DNA of 5,575 nt from Helicobacter sp. (GTDB lineage Bacteria > Campylobacterota > Campylobacteria > Campylobacterales > Helicobacteraceae). The position numbers were made by a program, and so were the translations under genes. The stretch covers positions 1 to 5,575 of the forward strand of contig JARIAP010000078.1 of NCBI GenBank assembly GCA_029257755.1, in the 5' to 3' direction. The notes under the pieces were generated by a model, which saw nothing but the letters and a program-made list of their open reading frames with translations, did no database searches and was not told where the DNA came from. Position 1 is the first letter of the stretch. Each line of letters starts with the position of its first letter. Positions 1 to 5,575 of the stretch are shown piece after piece.

Positions 1-35
1 ATAGAAAATTCTTATGCTACTAATAACATAATATG

Positions 36-1397
36 CTATGTAAAAAAGAATAATACACCGCAGACAATAAACCCTGTGAATATAAGTGTTATTACACAAT
101 AACCCATTACATCCTTTGCTCCAAGCCCTGCTATTGCTAATGCAGGTAATGCCCAAAATGGCTGTATCATATTTGTCCATGCATCACCCCAAGCAATTGC
201 CATTGCAATAATTGATGGCTTTACACCTAATTCTACACCAGCAGGCATCATAATTGGAGCTTGAACCGCCCATTGACCACCACCAGAAGGCACAAATATA
301 TTTACAATACCAGCACTAAGAAATGTAAAAATAGGAAAGGTATCATGTGTTGATATTTTTGCAAAAGCAAGAGATAATAATCCTGCTAGAGAATCCCCAT
401 TAGCAGCAGATGCACCAACCATCATTCCCATTATACCAGCATAAAATGGAAATTGTAATAAGATTCCAGCAGCACTCCTTGCAGCAAAATTAATAGCTTT
501 TACATAGGAGATTGGTGTTTTATGCAATAAGATTCCAGAAAATAAAAAAATCATATTAACTATATTTAAATCTAAAGATCCTCCCTTATAAAAATAAGAA
601 ATAATATATACAAATCCAAATACACCAATAGCTAGACTAATTAGCATACTATTTTCTAAATAATCTGCTATTGTATGCTCATTTTTATGGCTTATCACTT
701 CTACTTCTTTAGATTCTTCAAGGAGTTTTGTATCAATTTCTATAATATCTTTTTTCTGTGGGTGTATTAGAGCAAGTATAAAGGGCAAACATACAAAGAT
801 TACCGCAATTATAATGAGATTATAGCTTGAAAAAATAGTTTCACCAACAGGTATTGATTCTGTAATAACACCATTAGTAGTTTTTGCAAGTGTATCACCA
901 CCACTTGCAATTGTTAATGGTATAGAACCAGAAAGCCCACCATGCCACACAACAAAACCAGAATAAGCCGCGGCTATTAAAAGGCGATAATCAACACCTT
1001 TGCATTGCTTTGCAATTTCTTTTGCAAAAATAGCACTAATTACTAAGCCAAAACCCCAATTAATCCAACTTGCTGTAAGCCCTAGAATTGTAACCATTGC
1101 AATAGCACCAAATGGACCACTAGGGATTGATGCAAGATTTTTTAGCATATTTGATATTATCTTAGCACTTGCTAATGCTTGCCCTAATACTAAAACTAAA
1201 GCCATTTGCATAGAAAACCCAAGCAATGTCCATGCACCATTTCCCCAATGGTTTATCATATCTAATGGTGTTTGGTGTGTTAGTGGCATGGCAACTACAA
1301 AAACTATCAATGTTAATATGCCAACTAATACAAAAGAATCAGGTAACATTTTAGATGCTAACACTACGCAACCATGTGTGAATTTTTTAAGTAGCAT
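36..1397 (-). CDS. atoE: Short-chain fatty acid / acetoacetate transporter, AtoE family
   Basis: Inner-membrane permease expected to import acetoacetate or other short-chain fatty acids for the CoA-transferase and thiolase encoded upstream. The 453 residues are close to the usual family length of about 440-460. They contain roughly ten to twelve hydrophobic segments (for example near 21-41, 55-80, 97-120, 137-160, 190-212, 249-270, 310-330, 352-370, 395-420 and 432-452). A charged hydrophilic loop at about 213-245 splits the protein into two halves. Glycine- and tryptophan-rich conserved stretches are visible: INWGFG (112-117), WHGGLSGS (151-158), VPSGGGQWAVQAP (369-381) and AWGDAWTNMIQPFWALP (402-418). 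The start ATG follows AGGAG (1404-1408) with 6 nt spacing. It is the last gene of the cassette, 45 nt after scoB. The family call is secure; the exact substrate is inferred from the operon, and butyrate or crotonate remain possible. Confidence 0.95.
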   Translation of the reverse strand: MLLKKFTHGCVVLASKMLPDSFVLVGILTLIVFVVAMPLTHQTPLDMINHWGNGAWTLLGFSMQMALVLVLGQALASAKIISNMLKNLASIPSGPFGAIAMVTILGLTASWINWGFGLVISAIFAKEIAKQCKGVDYRLLIAAAYSGFVVWHGGLSGSIPLTIASGGDTLAKTTNGVITESIPVGETIFSSYNLIIIAVIFVCLPFILALIHPQKKDIIEIDTKLLEESKEVEVISHKNEHTIADYLENSMLISLAIGVFGFVYIISYFYKGGSLDLNIVNMIFLFSGILLHKTPISYVKAINFAARSAAGILLQFPFYAGIMGMMVGASAANGDSLAGLLSLAFAKISTHDTFPIFTFLSAGIVNIFVPSGGGQWAVQAPIMMPAGVELGVKPSIIAMAIAWGDAWTNMIQPFWALPALAIAGLGAKDVMGYCVITLIFTGFIVCGVLFFFT

Positions 1398-1435
1398 AAA
1401 TTTCTCCTAAATATAACAGGGCTCAATTAAATTAC

Positions 1436-1441
1436 ATTATA
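1436..1441 (-). promoter_or_regulatory. Candidate internal -10 box for atoE
   Basis: A perfect TATAAT on the minus strand lies immediately after the scoB stop, in the only sizeable gap of the operon (45 nt). It would start a transcript near 1429 and leave about 30 nt before the atoE ATG. It shares the decamer TTATAATGTA with the site at 4112-4121 upstream of thl. No clear -35 hexamer is visible in the end of scoB, so the call rests on the -10 and its position alone. Confidence 0.25.
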
Positions 1442-1442
1442 A

Positions 1443-2075
1443 CTAAAGTGATATTTCAAATTCAGCTTGAGTTTTTGACTTAACCTCATCAAGTGTAACA
1501 TCTGGTTGTAATTCTACAAGCTTCATAATCCCATTATCAAAATCAAAAACGCATAATTCTGTAATGAGTCTATGCACTACATTTTTACCAGTTAATGGTA
1601 AATCACAATGTTTTTTAACCTTGCTCTCACCTTTTTTATTTGTGTGTTCCATAACAACAACTATTTTTTTTGCACCATTTACAAGATCCATTGCTCCACC
1701 CATACCCTTTACAAGTTTATTTGGTATCATATAATTTGCTAAATCTCCATATTGAGAAACCTCCATGCCACCTAAAATTGCTAGATCAATATGACCACCT
1801 CTAATCATTGCAAAAGACTCTGCACTATCGAAAAAACTAGCACCTTTTATTGTAGTGATAGTTTCTTTACCAGCATTTATTAAATCTGCATCTATTTTTT
1901 CTTTTTTGGGATAAGCACCTATTCCTAATAAACCATTTTCAGAATGCAAAAATACATCTAAACCCAAATTATCTATTTCATTAGCTATTAATGTTGGGAT
2001 ACCAATACCCAAGTTTATATACATGCCATTTTTAATTTCTTTTGTTGCTCTTTTTACAATAATATTTTTTGACAT
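1443..2075 (-). CDS. scoB: Succinyl-CoA:3-ketoacid CoA-transferase subunit B
   Basis: Beta subunit of the cytoplasmic class I CoA-transferase that converts succinyl-CoA and acetoacetate to succinate and acetoacetyl-CoA. It carries the active-site signature LHSENGLLG (residues 43-51). Glu46 in it is the expected nucleophile that forms the glutamyl-CoA thioester in this family. GIGIPT (23-28) and GMGGAMDLV (124-132) are further conserved stretches. The 210 residues match the usual length of the separate B subunit (about 205-220). The gene lies 2 nt after scoA, and its ribosome binding site AAAGGA sits in the last scoA codons, so translation of the two subunits is probably coupled, which suits a 1:1 complex. 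AtoA of an acetate-CoA-dependent AtoDA enzyme is the alternative. The gene order shared with H. pylori favours the succinyl-CoA enzyme, but sequence by eye cannot prove the CoA donor. Confidence 0.95.
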   Translation of the reverse strand: MSKNIIVKRATKEIKNGMYINLGIGIPTLIANEIDNLGLDVFLHSENGLLGIGAYPKKEKIDADLINAGKETITTIKGASFFDSAESFAMIRGGHIDLAILGGMEVSQYGDLANYMIPNKLVKGMGGAMDLVNGAKKIVVVMEHTNKKGESKVKKHCDLPLTGKNVVHRLITELCVFDFDNGIMKLVELQPDVTLDEVKSKTQAEFEISL

Positions 2076-2077
2076 AA

Positions 2078-2764
2078 TTAATCCTTTGTAATGATTTTTT
2101 CAATTCTTTTTTCATAATTTTTACCTAGATAGACAAAATCTACATAGATTCCAGATAAATGAATTGAATCTGCATCTATCTCTTCAACTATCTCTTCAAC
2201 TTCTACTACACTAACATTTGCAGCCATAGCACATAATGGATTAAAGTTTCTTGCAGTTTTATTGAATACAAGATTCCCATGCCTATCTGCTTTTTGAGCC
2301 TTAATAAGCCCAAAATCTCCTTTTATAGCCTTTTCTAAAAGATATTCTTTACCATCAAATATCTTTGTTTCTTTGCCTTCTGCTATGGCAGTGCCAACAC
2401 CTGTTGGAGTATAAAATCCAGCTATGCCAGCACCACCGGCTCTAAGCTGTTCTGCTAGTGTGCCTTGTGGTGTTAATACAACTTCTATTTCACCACTAAT
2501 AAATTGTTGCTCAAAAAGTTTATTTTCTCCTACATAAGAAGCAATAATTTTTTTAATTTGTTTATTTTGCAATAATATACCCAATCCAAAATCATCTATA
2601 CCACAATTATTACTCACTATTGTAAGATTTTTAACATTACTTTTTTTAATTTCTTTGATACAATGTTCAGGTATTCCACATAAACCAAAACCACCAACAA
2701 GCAATGTCGCTCCATCATGCACATTTTTTAAAACACTTTCTAAATTATCAATAATTTTATTCAT
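2078..2764 (-). CDS. scoA: Succinyl-CoA:3-ketoacid CoA-transferase subunit A
   Basis: Alpha subunit of the same CoA-transferase, supplying much of the CoA-binding half. Residues 17-32 ([16 protein letters not shown]) fit the class I CoA-transferase signature, an Asp-Gly followed by hydrophobic residues, Gly-Gly-Phe and Gly-x-Pro. Other family stretches are [12 protein letters not shown] (51-62), [17 protein letters not shown] (98-114) and the glycine loop TPTGVGT (119-125). The length of 228 residues is normal for a stand-alone A subunit; in animals the two subunits are fused. The start ATG is preceded by AAGGAG (2770-2775) at 5 nt, and the stop TAA is 2 nt before scoB. In bacteria lacking succinyl-CoA synthetase, such as H. 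pylori, this enzyme links 2-oxoglutarate oxidoreductase to succinate. That metabolic role is inferred here. Confidence 0.95.
   Translation of the reverse strand: MNKIIDNLESVLKNVHDGATLLVGGFGLCGIPEHCIKEIKKSNVKNLTIVSNNCGIDDFGLGILLQNKQIKKIIASYVGENKLFEQQFISGEIEVVLTPQGTLAEQLRAGGAGIAGFYTPTGVGTAIAEGKETKIFDGKEYLLEKAIKGDFGLIKAQKADRHGNLVFNKTARNFNPLCAMAANVSVVEVEEIVEEIDADSIHLSGIYVDFVYLGKNYEKRIEKIITKD
2082..2087 (-). promoter_or_regulatory. scoB ribosome binding site inside the end of scoA
   Basis: AAAGGA on the minus strand lies in the last scoA codons (ACA AAG GAT TAA) and sits 6 nt ahead of the scoB ATG. With only 2 nt between the scoA stop and the scoB start, ribosomes finishing scoA are positioned to restart on scoB, which would help equal subunit production. 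Confidence 0.7.
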
Positions 2765-2776
2765 ACTAACTCCTTT

Positions 2777-3967
2777 TTAATTTTCTACTTCAATAATTAT
2801 GCTTATGCCTTGTCCGCCACCAATACAAAGCGTTGCTAAACCTAAGGTTTTCTTATTTCTTCTTAAAGCATGAATAAGAGTTGTTAATATTCTAGCTCCA
2901 CTAGCACCTATTGGATGCCCTAATGCAATAGCACCACCATATATATTAACTTTTTGTGAATCTACTGGTAAATTCAATTCTTTTAGAGTTGCTATACTCT
3001 GTGAAGCAAATGCTTCATTTGCTTCAATTATATCTATATCATTTATATTAAGTTTTGCATTATCTAAAGCTTTTTTTGCCGCAAATGCTGTGCCAATCCC
3101 CATAATCTTAGGATCTACACCCATATTGCCAAATGATTTAATACTTGCAAGAATAGGTAAATTTAATTCTTTTGCCTTATCTTCACTCATTAGTAAAAGC
3201 ATGGCAGCTCCATCATTTATACCAGATGAATTACCAGCAGTTACACTCCCATCTTTATCAAAAACCGCCTTTAATTTAGCAAGAGATTCTAATGATACAT
3301 CATGTCTCACAAATTCATCTGTATCAAAAATTATTTCTGCATTTTTATTTTTAATGCTAATAGGAGTAATTTCATCTTTAAAATTACCATTATTGATAGC
3401 ATTACTAGCTTTCTTATGTGAATTTAGTGAAAATTCATCTTGCTCTTTTCTGCTAATATTATAATTTTTTGCAATATTCTCTGCTGTAATACCCATGTGA
3501 TAATTACCCATAGCACACCATAAACCATCATTAATCATTGTATCAATAAGATTATAGTTACCCATCTTATAGCCAAATCTAGCCTTATTATCTAAGATAT
3601 ATGCAGAGCTACTCATATTTTCACTTCCACCAGCTAGAACAACATCACTATTGCCTAAAGCTATACTTTGATAGCCAAGTTCTACTGCCTTTAACCCAGA
3701 ACCACAAACATGATTTATACAAAAAGCACTTGCTTCTTGTTTGATATTAACGCCAAATGAAATCTGCCTTGCAACATTTTGCCCAAGACCAGCAGATAAA
3801 ATATTTCCTAATATAACTTCATCTATTATACTCCCATCAATTTTATTCATATGAAATAAATCGTTAATAATACTTATTGCCATATCTTTTACGCTAATAT
3901 CTTTAAGTGATTTGCCAAAAGCACCTATAGCAGTTCGTTTTGCACCAACTATTACAACTTTTTTCAT
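2777..3967 (-). CDS. thl: Acetyl-CoA C-acetyltransferase (thiolase II)
   Basis: Cytoplasmic biosynthetic-type thiolase that interconverts acetoacetyl-CoA plus CoA with two acetyl-CoA. With ScoAB it completes acetoacetate breakdown. All catalytic elements are present: acyl-accepting Cys88 in NHVCGSGLKA, NEAF (317-320) after IEA, His351 in GHPIGASGAR, and the C-terminal base Cys381 in CIGGGQG. The N-terminal VIVGAKRTAIGAFGKSL and the AGGSENMS segment (112-119) are also typical. Length of 396 residues is standard (about 390-395). The chosen ATG has AAAGGA (3973-3978) 5 nt upstream and begins exactly at the conserved MKKVVIVGAKRT start. It is the first gene of the operon, ending 12 nt before scoA. 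The symbol atoB (or fadA in some H. pylori annotations) is used for the same protein. A role in the synthetic direction is possible, but the scoAB-atoE neighbours favour degradation. Confidence 0.96.
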   Translation of the reverse strand: MKKVVIVGAKRTAIGAFGKSLKDISVKDMAISIINDLFHMNKIDGSIIDEVILGNILSAGLGQNVARQISFGVNIKQEASAFCINHVCGSGLKAVELGYQSIALGNSDVVLAGGSENMSSSAYILDNKARFGYKMGNYNLIDTMINDGLWCAMGNYHMGITAENIAKNYNISRKEQDEFSLNSHKKASNAINNGNFKDEITPISIKNKNAEIIFDTDEFVRHDVSLESLAKLKAVFDKDGSVTAGNSSGINDGAAMLLLMSEDKAKELNLPILASIKSFGNMGVDPKIMGIGTAFAAKKALDNAKLNINDIDIIEANEAFASQSIATLKELNLPVDSQKVNIYGGAIALGHPIGASGARILTTLIHALRRNKKTLGLATLCIGGGQGISIIIEVEN

Positions 3968-4006
3968 TGTTATCCTTTACATATTATTTCATATCAAATT
4001 AACAAA

Positions 4007-4035
4007 AATATATAAATACGATAACATGATTACAA
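4007..4035 (-). promoter_or_regulatory. Candidate promoter of the thl-scoA-scoB-atoE operon
   Basis: On the minus strand, TTGTAA (4035-4030, 4 of 6 to the -35 consensus) is followed after 17 nt by TATATT (4012-4007, 5 of 6 to the -10 consensus). The expected transcript start near position 4000 would give a leader of about 33 nt before the thl ATG. In such AT-rich DNA many near-consensus hexamers occur by chance, and Campylobacterota sigma-70 promoters often lack a clear -35, so this is only a candidate. Confidence 0.35.
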
Positions 4036-4076
4036 TAAATAACATATAAAAAATATTAGATGTTACTTTAATACCA

Positions 4077-4090
4077 CTAATATATTAAAA
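4077..4090. repeat. 14-nt direct repeat with palindromic core, copy 1
   Basis: CTAATATATTAAAA is identical to positions 4302-4315. Bases 4078-4087 (TAATATATTA) form a perfect 10-bp palindrome. The copy lies between the two candidate thl promoter sites. It could be an operator half of a pair controlling the divergent genes; a rough estimate puts the chance of such a repeat in DNA this AT-rich near one in ten. Confidence 0.4.
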
Positions 4091-4114
4091 AAATAACATA
4101 TAGAATAATAATAC

Positions 4115-4120
4115 ATTATA
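4115..4120 (-). promoter_or_regulatory. Alternative -10 box upstream of thl
   Basis: The minus strand reads a perfect TATAAT here, inside the decamer TTATAATGTA. Use of it would give a leader of about 140 nt. No good -35 lies at 16-18 nt; GTTACA at 15 nt is the nearest match. The same decamer recurs just upstream of atoE. It also overlaps the small inverted repeat ATAAT-AC-ATTAT (4108-4119). It may be a second thl promoter or chance in AT-rich DNA. Confidence 0.25.
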
Positions 4121-4272
4121 AACAATTAATCACATTGTAACAAATATAATAAATTTAAATGACTTGCAAATTAAATATAAATAAAATAATTATATACATA
4201 TAATTAATTCATATTAAATTAACCAATATTTTAACTTTCATAAAAATAACAAAATAATTTAGAATCTATAAA

Positions 4273-4301
4273 TTAAAATTAATATTTACATATTATATAA
4301 G
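4273..4301 (+). promoter_or_regulatory. Candidate promoter of the M23 peptidase gene
   Basis: TTAAAA (4273-4278, 4 of 6 to the -35 consensus) and TATAAG (4296-4301, 5 of 6 to the -10 consensus) are separated by 17 nt. The expected transcript start lies near 4307-4308, about 32 nt before the ATG and inside the palindrome TAATATATTA. The spacing is ideal, but base composition makes chance matches likely. Confidence 0.4.
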
Positions 4302-4315
4302 CTAATATATTAAAA
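4302..4315. repeat. 14-nt direct repeat with palindromic core, copy 2
   Basis: Identical to 4077-4090, with the palindrome TAATATATTA at 4303-4312. It starts one base after the candidate -10 box of the M23 gene and covers its predicted transcript start, a usual place for a repressor site. The regulatory role is inferred from position only. Confidence 0.4.
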
Positions 4316-4328
4316 TATTATTTTATAT

Positions 4329-4333
4329 GGAGG
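4329..4333 (+). promoter_or_regulatory. Strong ribosome binding site of the M23 gene
   Basis: GGAGG within TGGAGGT is the strongest Shine-Dalgarno match in the window and stands out in DNA almost free of G. It is 6 nt from the ATG at 4340 and 9 nt from the next ATG at 4343. It fixes the start to one of these two codons without choosing firmly between them; the protein differs by one Met only. Confidence 0.85.
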
Positions 4334-4339
4334 TTATAT

Positions 4340-5416
4340 ATGATGGCTAGAACTTTATGTATTTTGTTAATTTTTTGCATTAATTCTTTATATGCAGATT
4401 CTATAGTTTTTTTACCAACACCAAAATTAGATGAACAAAAAAAGGAAAAGCAAGAAGATAATAATAACAATGAGGTTAATTTGAATCTATTTGACATACA
4501 AAAAAGAAGTGATATACCAAAAGATTTAAAAGGTTTTGAAGCAATAGAAAACGATGAATCACAAGAAGAAGATTCTAATCATTCACAAAATATATATTTA
4601 AACAAGACAATTATATTAGCACAAAACACACATAACAATACAAATAAAACAGAAAAAAAAGTTATATATACAGATATAGCAAATGGTGCAACATTTATAG
4701 CTATAAGCACAGATAAAAATCCTGAAAAAATAATTATAAACAATAAAATATTTCCTTGGATACCACATCCATTAGATCCCAACAAAAAAATTGCTATTGT
4801 TCCAATAAATTATATATCAAAATTAGGTCAATTGAAGTTAAATAATGAAAATACTATAAATATAGTTCAAGGAAATTATAAGAGAGAAAAAATCACATTA
4901 AAAGATTCTAGCAAAGCAAAACCAAATAAACAAGCAAGTGAAAGAATAGCAAAAGAATTAAATGAGGCAAATAAAATATATAGAGTTTTTACAAATCAAC
5001 GATATTGGAAACTACCATTTAAATTACCAATAAATAGTGTAATTACAAGCCCATTTGGTTCAGCAAGAATATTTAACAATGAAGTAAAAAGTTTTCATAG
5101 TGGCACAGATTTTAGAGCTAAGATTGGAACACCAATATATGCAATTAATGATGGAGTTGTAGTAATAGCAAAAGAGCGTTTTTTAGCTGGTAAATCTGTA
5201 GTTATAGATCATGGTGAAGGAATATATAGTATGTATTATCATTGCAGTGAAATTAAAGTTAAAGTTGGACAAAAAGTATCAAAAAGCCAACTCGTTGCAT
5301 TAAGTGGTGATACAGGTAGAGTTAGTGGAGCACATTTACATTTTGGAATACTTGTAAATGGGGTGCAAGTAAATCCTATAAACTTTATAGAAACTATGAA
5401 CAATTTAGCTAAATAA
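4340..5416 (+). CDS. Secreted M23 family zinc metallopeptidase (peptidoglycan endopeptidase-like)
   Basis: Predicted periplasmic peptidoglycan hydrolase of the LytM / M23 type. Residues 1-19 form a Sec signal peptide (short basic start, hydrophobic core, probable cut after LYA). Residues 29-105 are an acidic, Asn/Glu/Lys-rich linker. Residues about 107-190 look like the beta-rich domain often found ahead of M23 domains (IAIVPINY, then GNYKREKITL). Residues 223-355 are the catalytic domain. The zinc ligands are H253 and D257 (HSGTD) and H334; the catalytic histidines are H301 (YYHCS) and H332 (AHLHFG), so the enzyme appears active. The IDHGEGIYSMYYH and SGDTGRVSGAHLHF blocks resemble a Campylobacter jejuni M23 protein I recall as Cj1235; this was not verified by search. 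It is transcribed away from the thl operon, so a shared function is not implied. Two adjacent ATGs (4340 and 4343) both fit the ribosome binding site. Bond specificity and effect on cell shape cannot be told. Confidence 0.9.
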   Translation: MMARTLCILLIFCINSLYADSIVFLPTPKLDEQKKEKQEDNNNNEVNLNLFDIQKRSDIPKDLKGFEAIENDESQEEDSNHSQNIYLNKTIILAQNTHNNTNKTEKKVIYTDIANGATFIAISTDKNPEKIIINNKIFPWIPHPLDPNKKIAIVPINYISKLGQLKLNNENTINIVQGNYKREKITLKDSSKAKPNKQASERIAKELNEANKIYRVFTNQRYWKLPFKLPINSVITSPFGSARIFNNEVKSFHSGTDFRAKIGTPIYAINDGVVVIAKERFLAGKSVVIDHGEGIYSMYYHCSEIKVKVGQKVSKSQLVALSGDTGRVSGAHLHFGILVNGVQVNPINFIETMNNLAK

Positions 5417-5575
5417 ATTTTTGATTCTAGTAGTATAAATACAACAAAAAATATATGCAATTCACAAAACACCTAAAACCTAAATTAAAAAATTATAAAA
5501 TTTTGATAAAGTAAAACTATGTAATAGCTAAATACACTAAGTGGGCTTGAAAAAAGATAAACAATCATAAGTTTT
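5417..5575. other. Right-end region without a recognised gene
   Basis: The 159 nt after the M23 stop are AT-rich. No GC-rich stem followed by a T run is present, so no intrinsic terminator can be called; AAAATTTT at 5497-5504 is only a weak self-complementary tract. No tRNA-like structure was seen. All plus-strand frames meet stops near the edge, so no plus-strand gene enters here. A minus-strand hydrophobic open frame is described under findings. Confidence 0.6.

Larger units (their letters stand above)
3968..4339. other. Divergent AT-rich intergenic region
   Basis: This 372-nt gap separates the start of thl (minus strand) from the start of the M23 peptidase gene (plus strand). A hand count gives 47 G or C bases, about 13%, clearly below the flanking genes. 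It holds candidate promoters for both directions and a duplicated 14-nt motif (listed separately). Both strands were read for tRNA-like cloverleafs, GC-rich hairpins, riboswitch-like conserved cores and small genes with a ribosome binding site; none was convincing. Confidence 0.8.

Noticed and set aside
1..35. Possible next gene or terminator after atoE
   Set aside because: Only 35 nt are available; no ribosome binding site and no hairpin with a T run can be seen, so nothing can be called.
1000..1410. 136-codon open frame on the plus strand inside atoE
   Set aside because: It is antisense to a well-supported membrane transporter, has no family-like sequence, and is explained by the codon pattern of the opposite strand.
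1664..1671. A8 run (minus strand) in scoB as a possible phase-variation tract
   Set aside because: Runs of 7-8 A are common in Lys codons throughout these genes, and the frame is intact; nothing marks this one out.
3090..3464. 124-codon open frame on the plus strand inside thl
   Set aside because: It lies entirely within a thiolase with all catalytic motifs intact, and no family-like sequence is visible in it.
4037..4102. 12-nt direct repeat AAATAACATATA at 4037-4048 and 4091-4102, plus scattered TAACAT words
   Set aside because: At this base composition about one 12-nt repeat is expected by chance in a gap of this size, so it is not evidence of an operator.
4159..4203. 14-codon plus-strand frame starting ATG ACT TGC in the intergenic region
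   Set aside because: There is no ribosome binding site, the frame is very short, and it is low-complexity AT-rich sequence.
4346..4396. Lipoprotein signal in the M23 protein (Cys7 or Cys13 near the hydrophobic core)
   Set aside because: Neither cysteine is preceded by a lipobox, and a normal cut after LYA at residue 19 fits better.
4579..4785. 68-codon minus-strand frame inside the M23 gene
   Set aside because: It is antisense to the supported gene; its hydrophobic translation simply reflects the A-rich sense strand.
5239..5472. 77-codon minus-strand frame over the end of the M23 gene
   Set aside because: It is mostly antisense to the conserved catalytic domain and has no recognisable features.

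Overview
The window looks like the chromosome of a low-GC Campylobacterota bacterium, most likely a Helicobacter or a close relative. Three things point there: the gene order thiolase - scoA - scoB - atoE, which is that of the acetoacetate operon of Helicobacter pylori; the strong A+T bias of coding and especially intergenic DNA; and an M23 peptidase of the type found in Campylobacter and Helicobacter. The genus is an inference from gene order and protein character, not from a database search.

Positions 36-3967 (minus strand) hold four intact genes in one apparent operon, transcribed right to left: acetyl-CoA acetyltransferase (thl), succinyl-CoA:3-ketoacid CoA-transferase subunits A and B (scoA, scoB) and a short-chain fatty acid / acetoacetate permease (atoE). 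Together they form a complete import-and-degradation route. AtoE brings acetoacetate or a similar short-chain acid in, ScoAB moves CoA from succinyl-CoA to acetoacetate, and the thiolase splits acetoacetyl-CoA into two acetyl-CoA. The CoA-transfer step also turns succinyl-CoA into succinate, so the cassette can stand in for succinyl-CoA synthetase in the branched TCA cycle of these bacteria. Gaps are 12 nt (thl-scoA), 2 nt (scoA-scoB, with the scoB ribosome binding site inside scoA) and 45 nt (scoB-atoE, with a possible internal promoter).

Positions 3968-4339 are a 372-nt divergent intergenic region with only about 13% G+C by hand count. It holds candidate promoters for both directions and a 14-nt sequence present twice, each copy containing a perfect 10-bp palindrome. 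No RNA gene or convincing small gene was seen in it.

Positions 4340-5416 (plus strand) encode a secreted M23 zinc metallopeptidase with a signal peptide, an acidic low-complexity linker, a beta-rich middle region and an intact C-terminal catalytic domain; its likely substrate is periplasmic peptidoglycan. The last 159 nt (5417-5575) hold no recognisable gene or intrinsic terminator, though a hydrophobic open frame on the minus strand runs off the right edge.

Nothing here requires a new biological system. The most interesting unexplained material is regulatory: the paired palindromic repeats and the shared -10-like decamer in front of thl and atoE.
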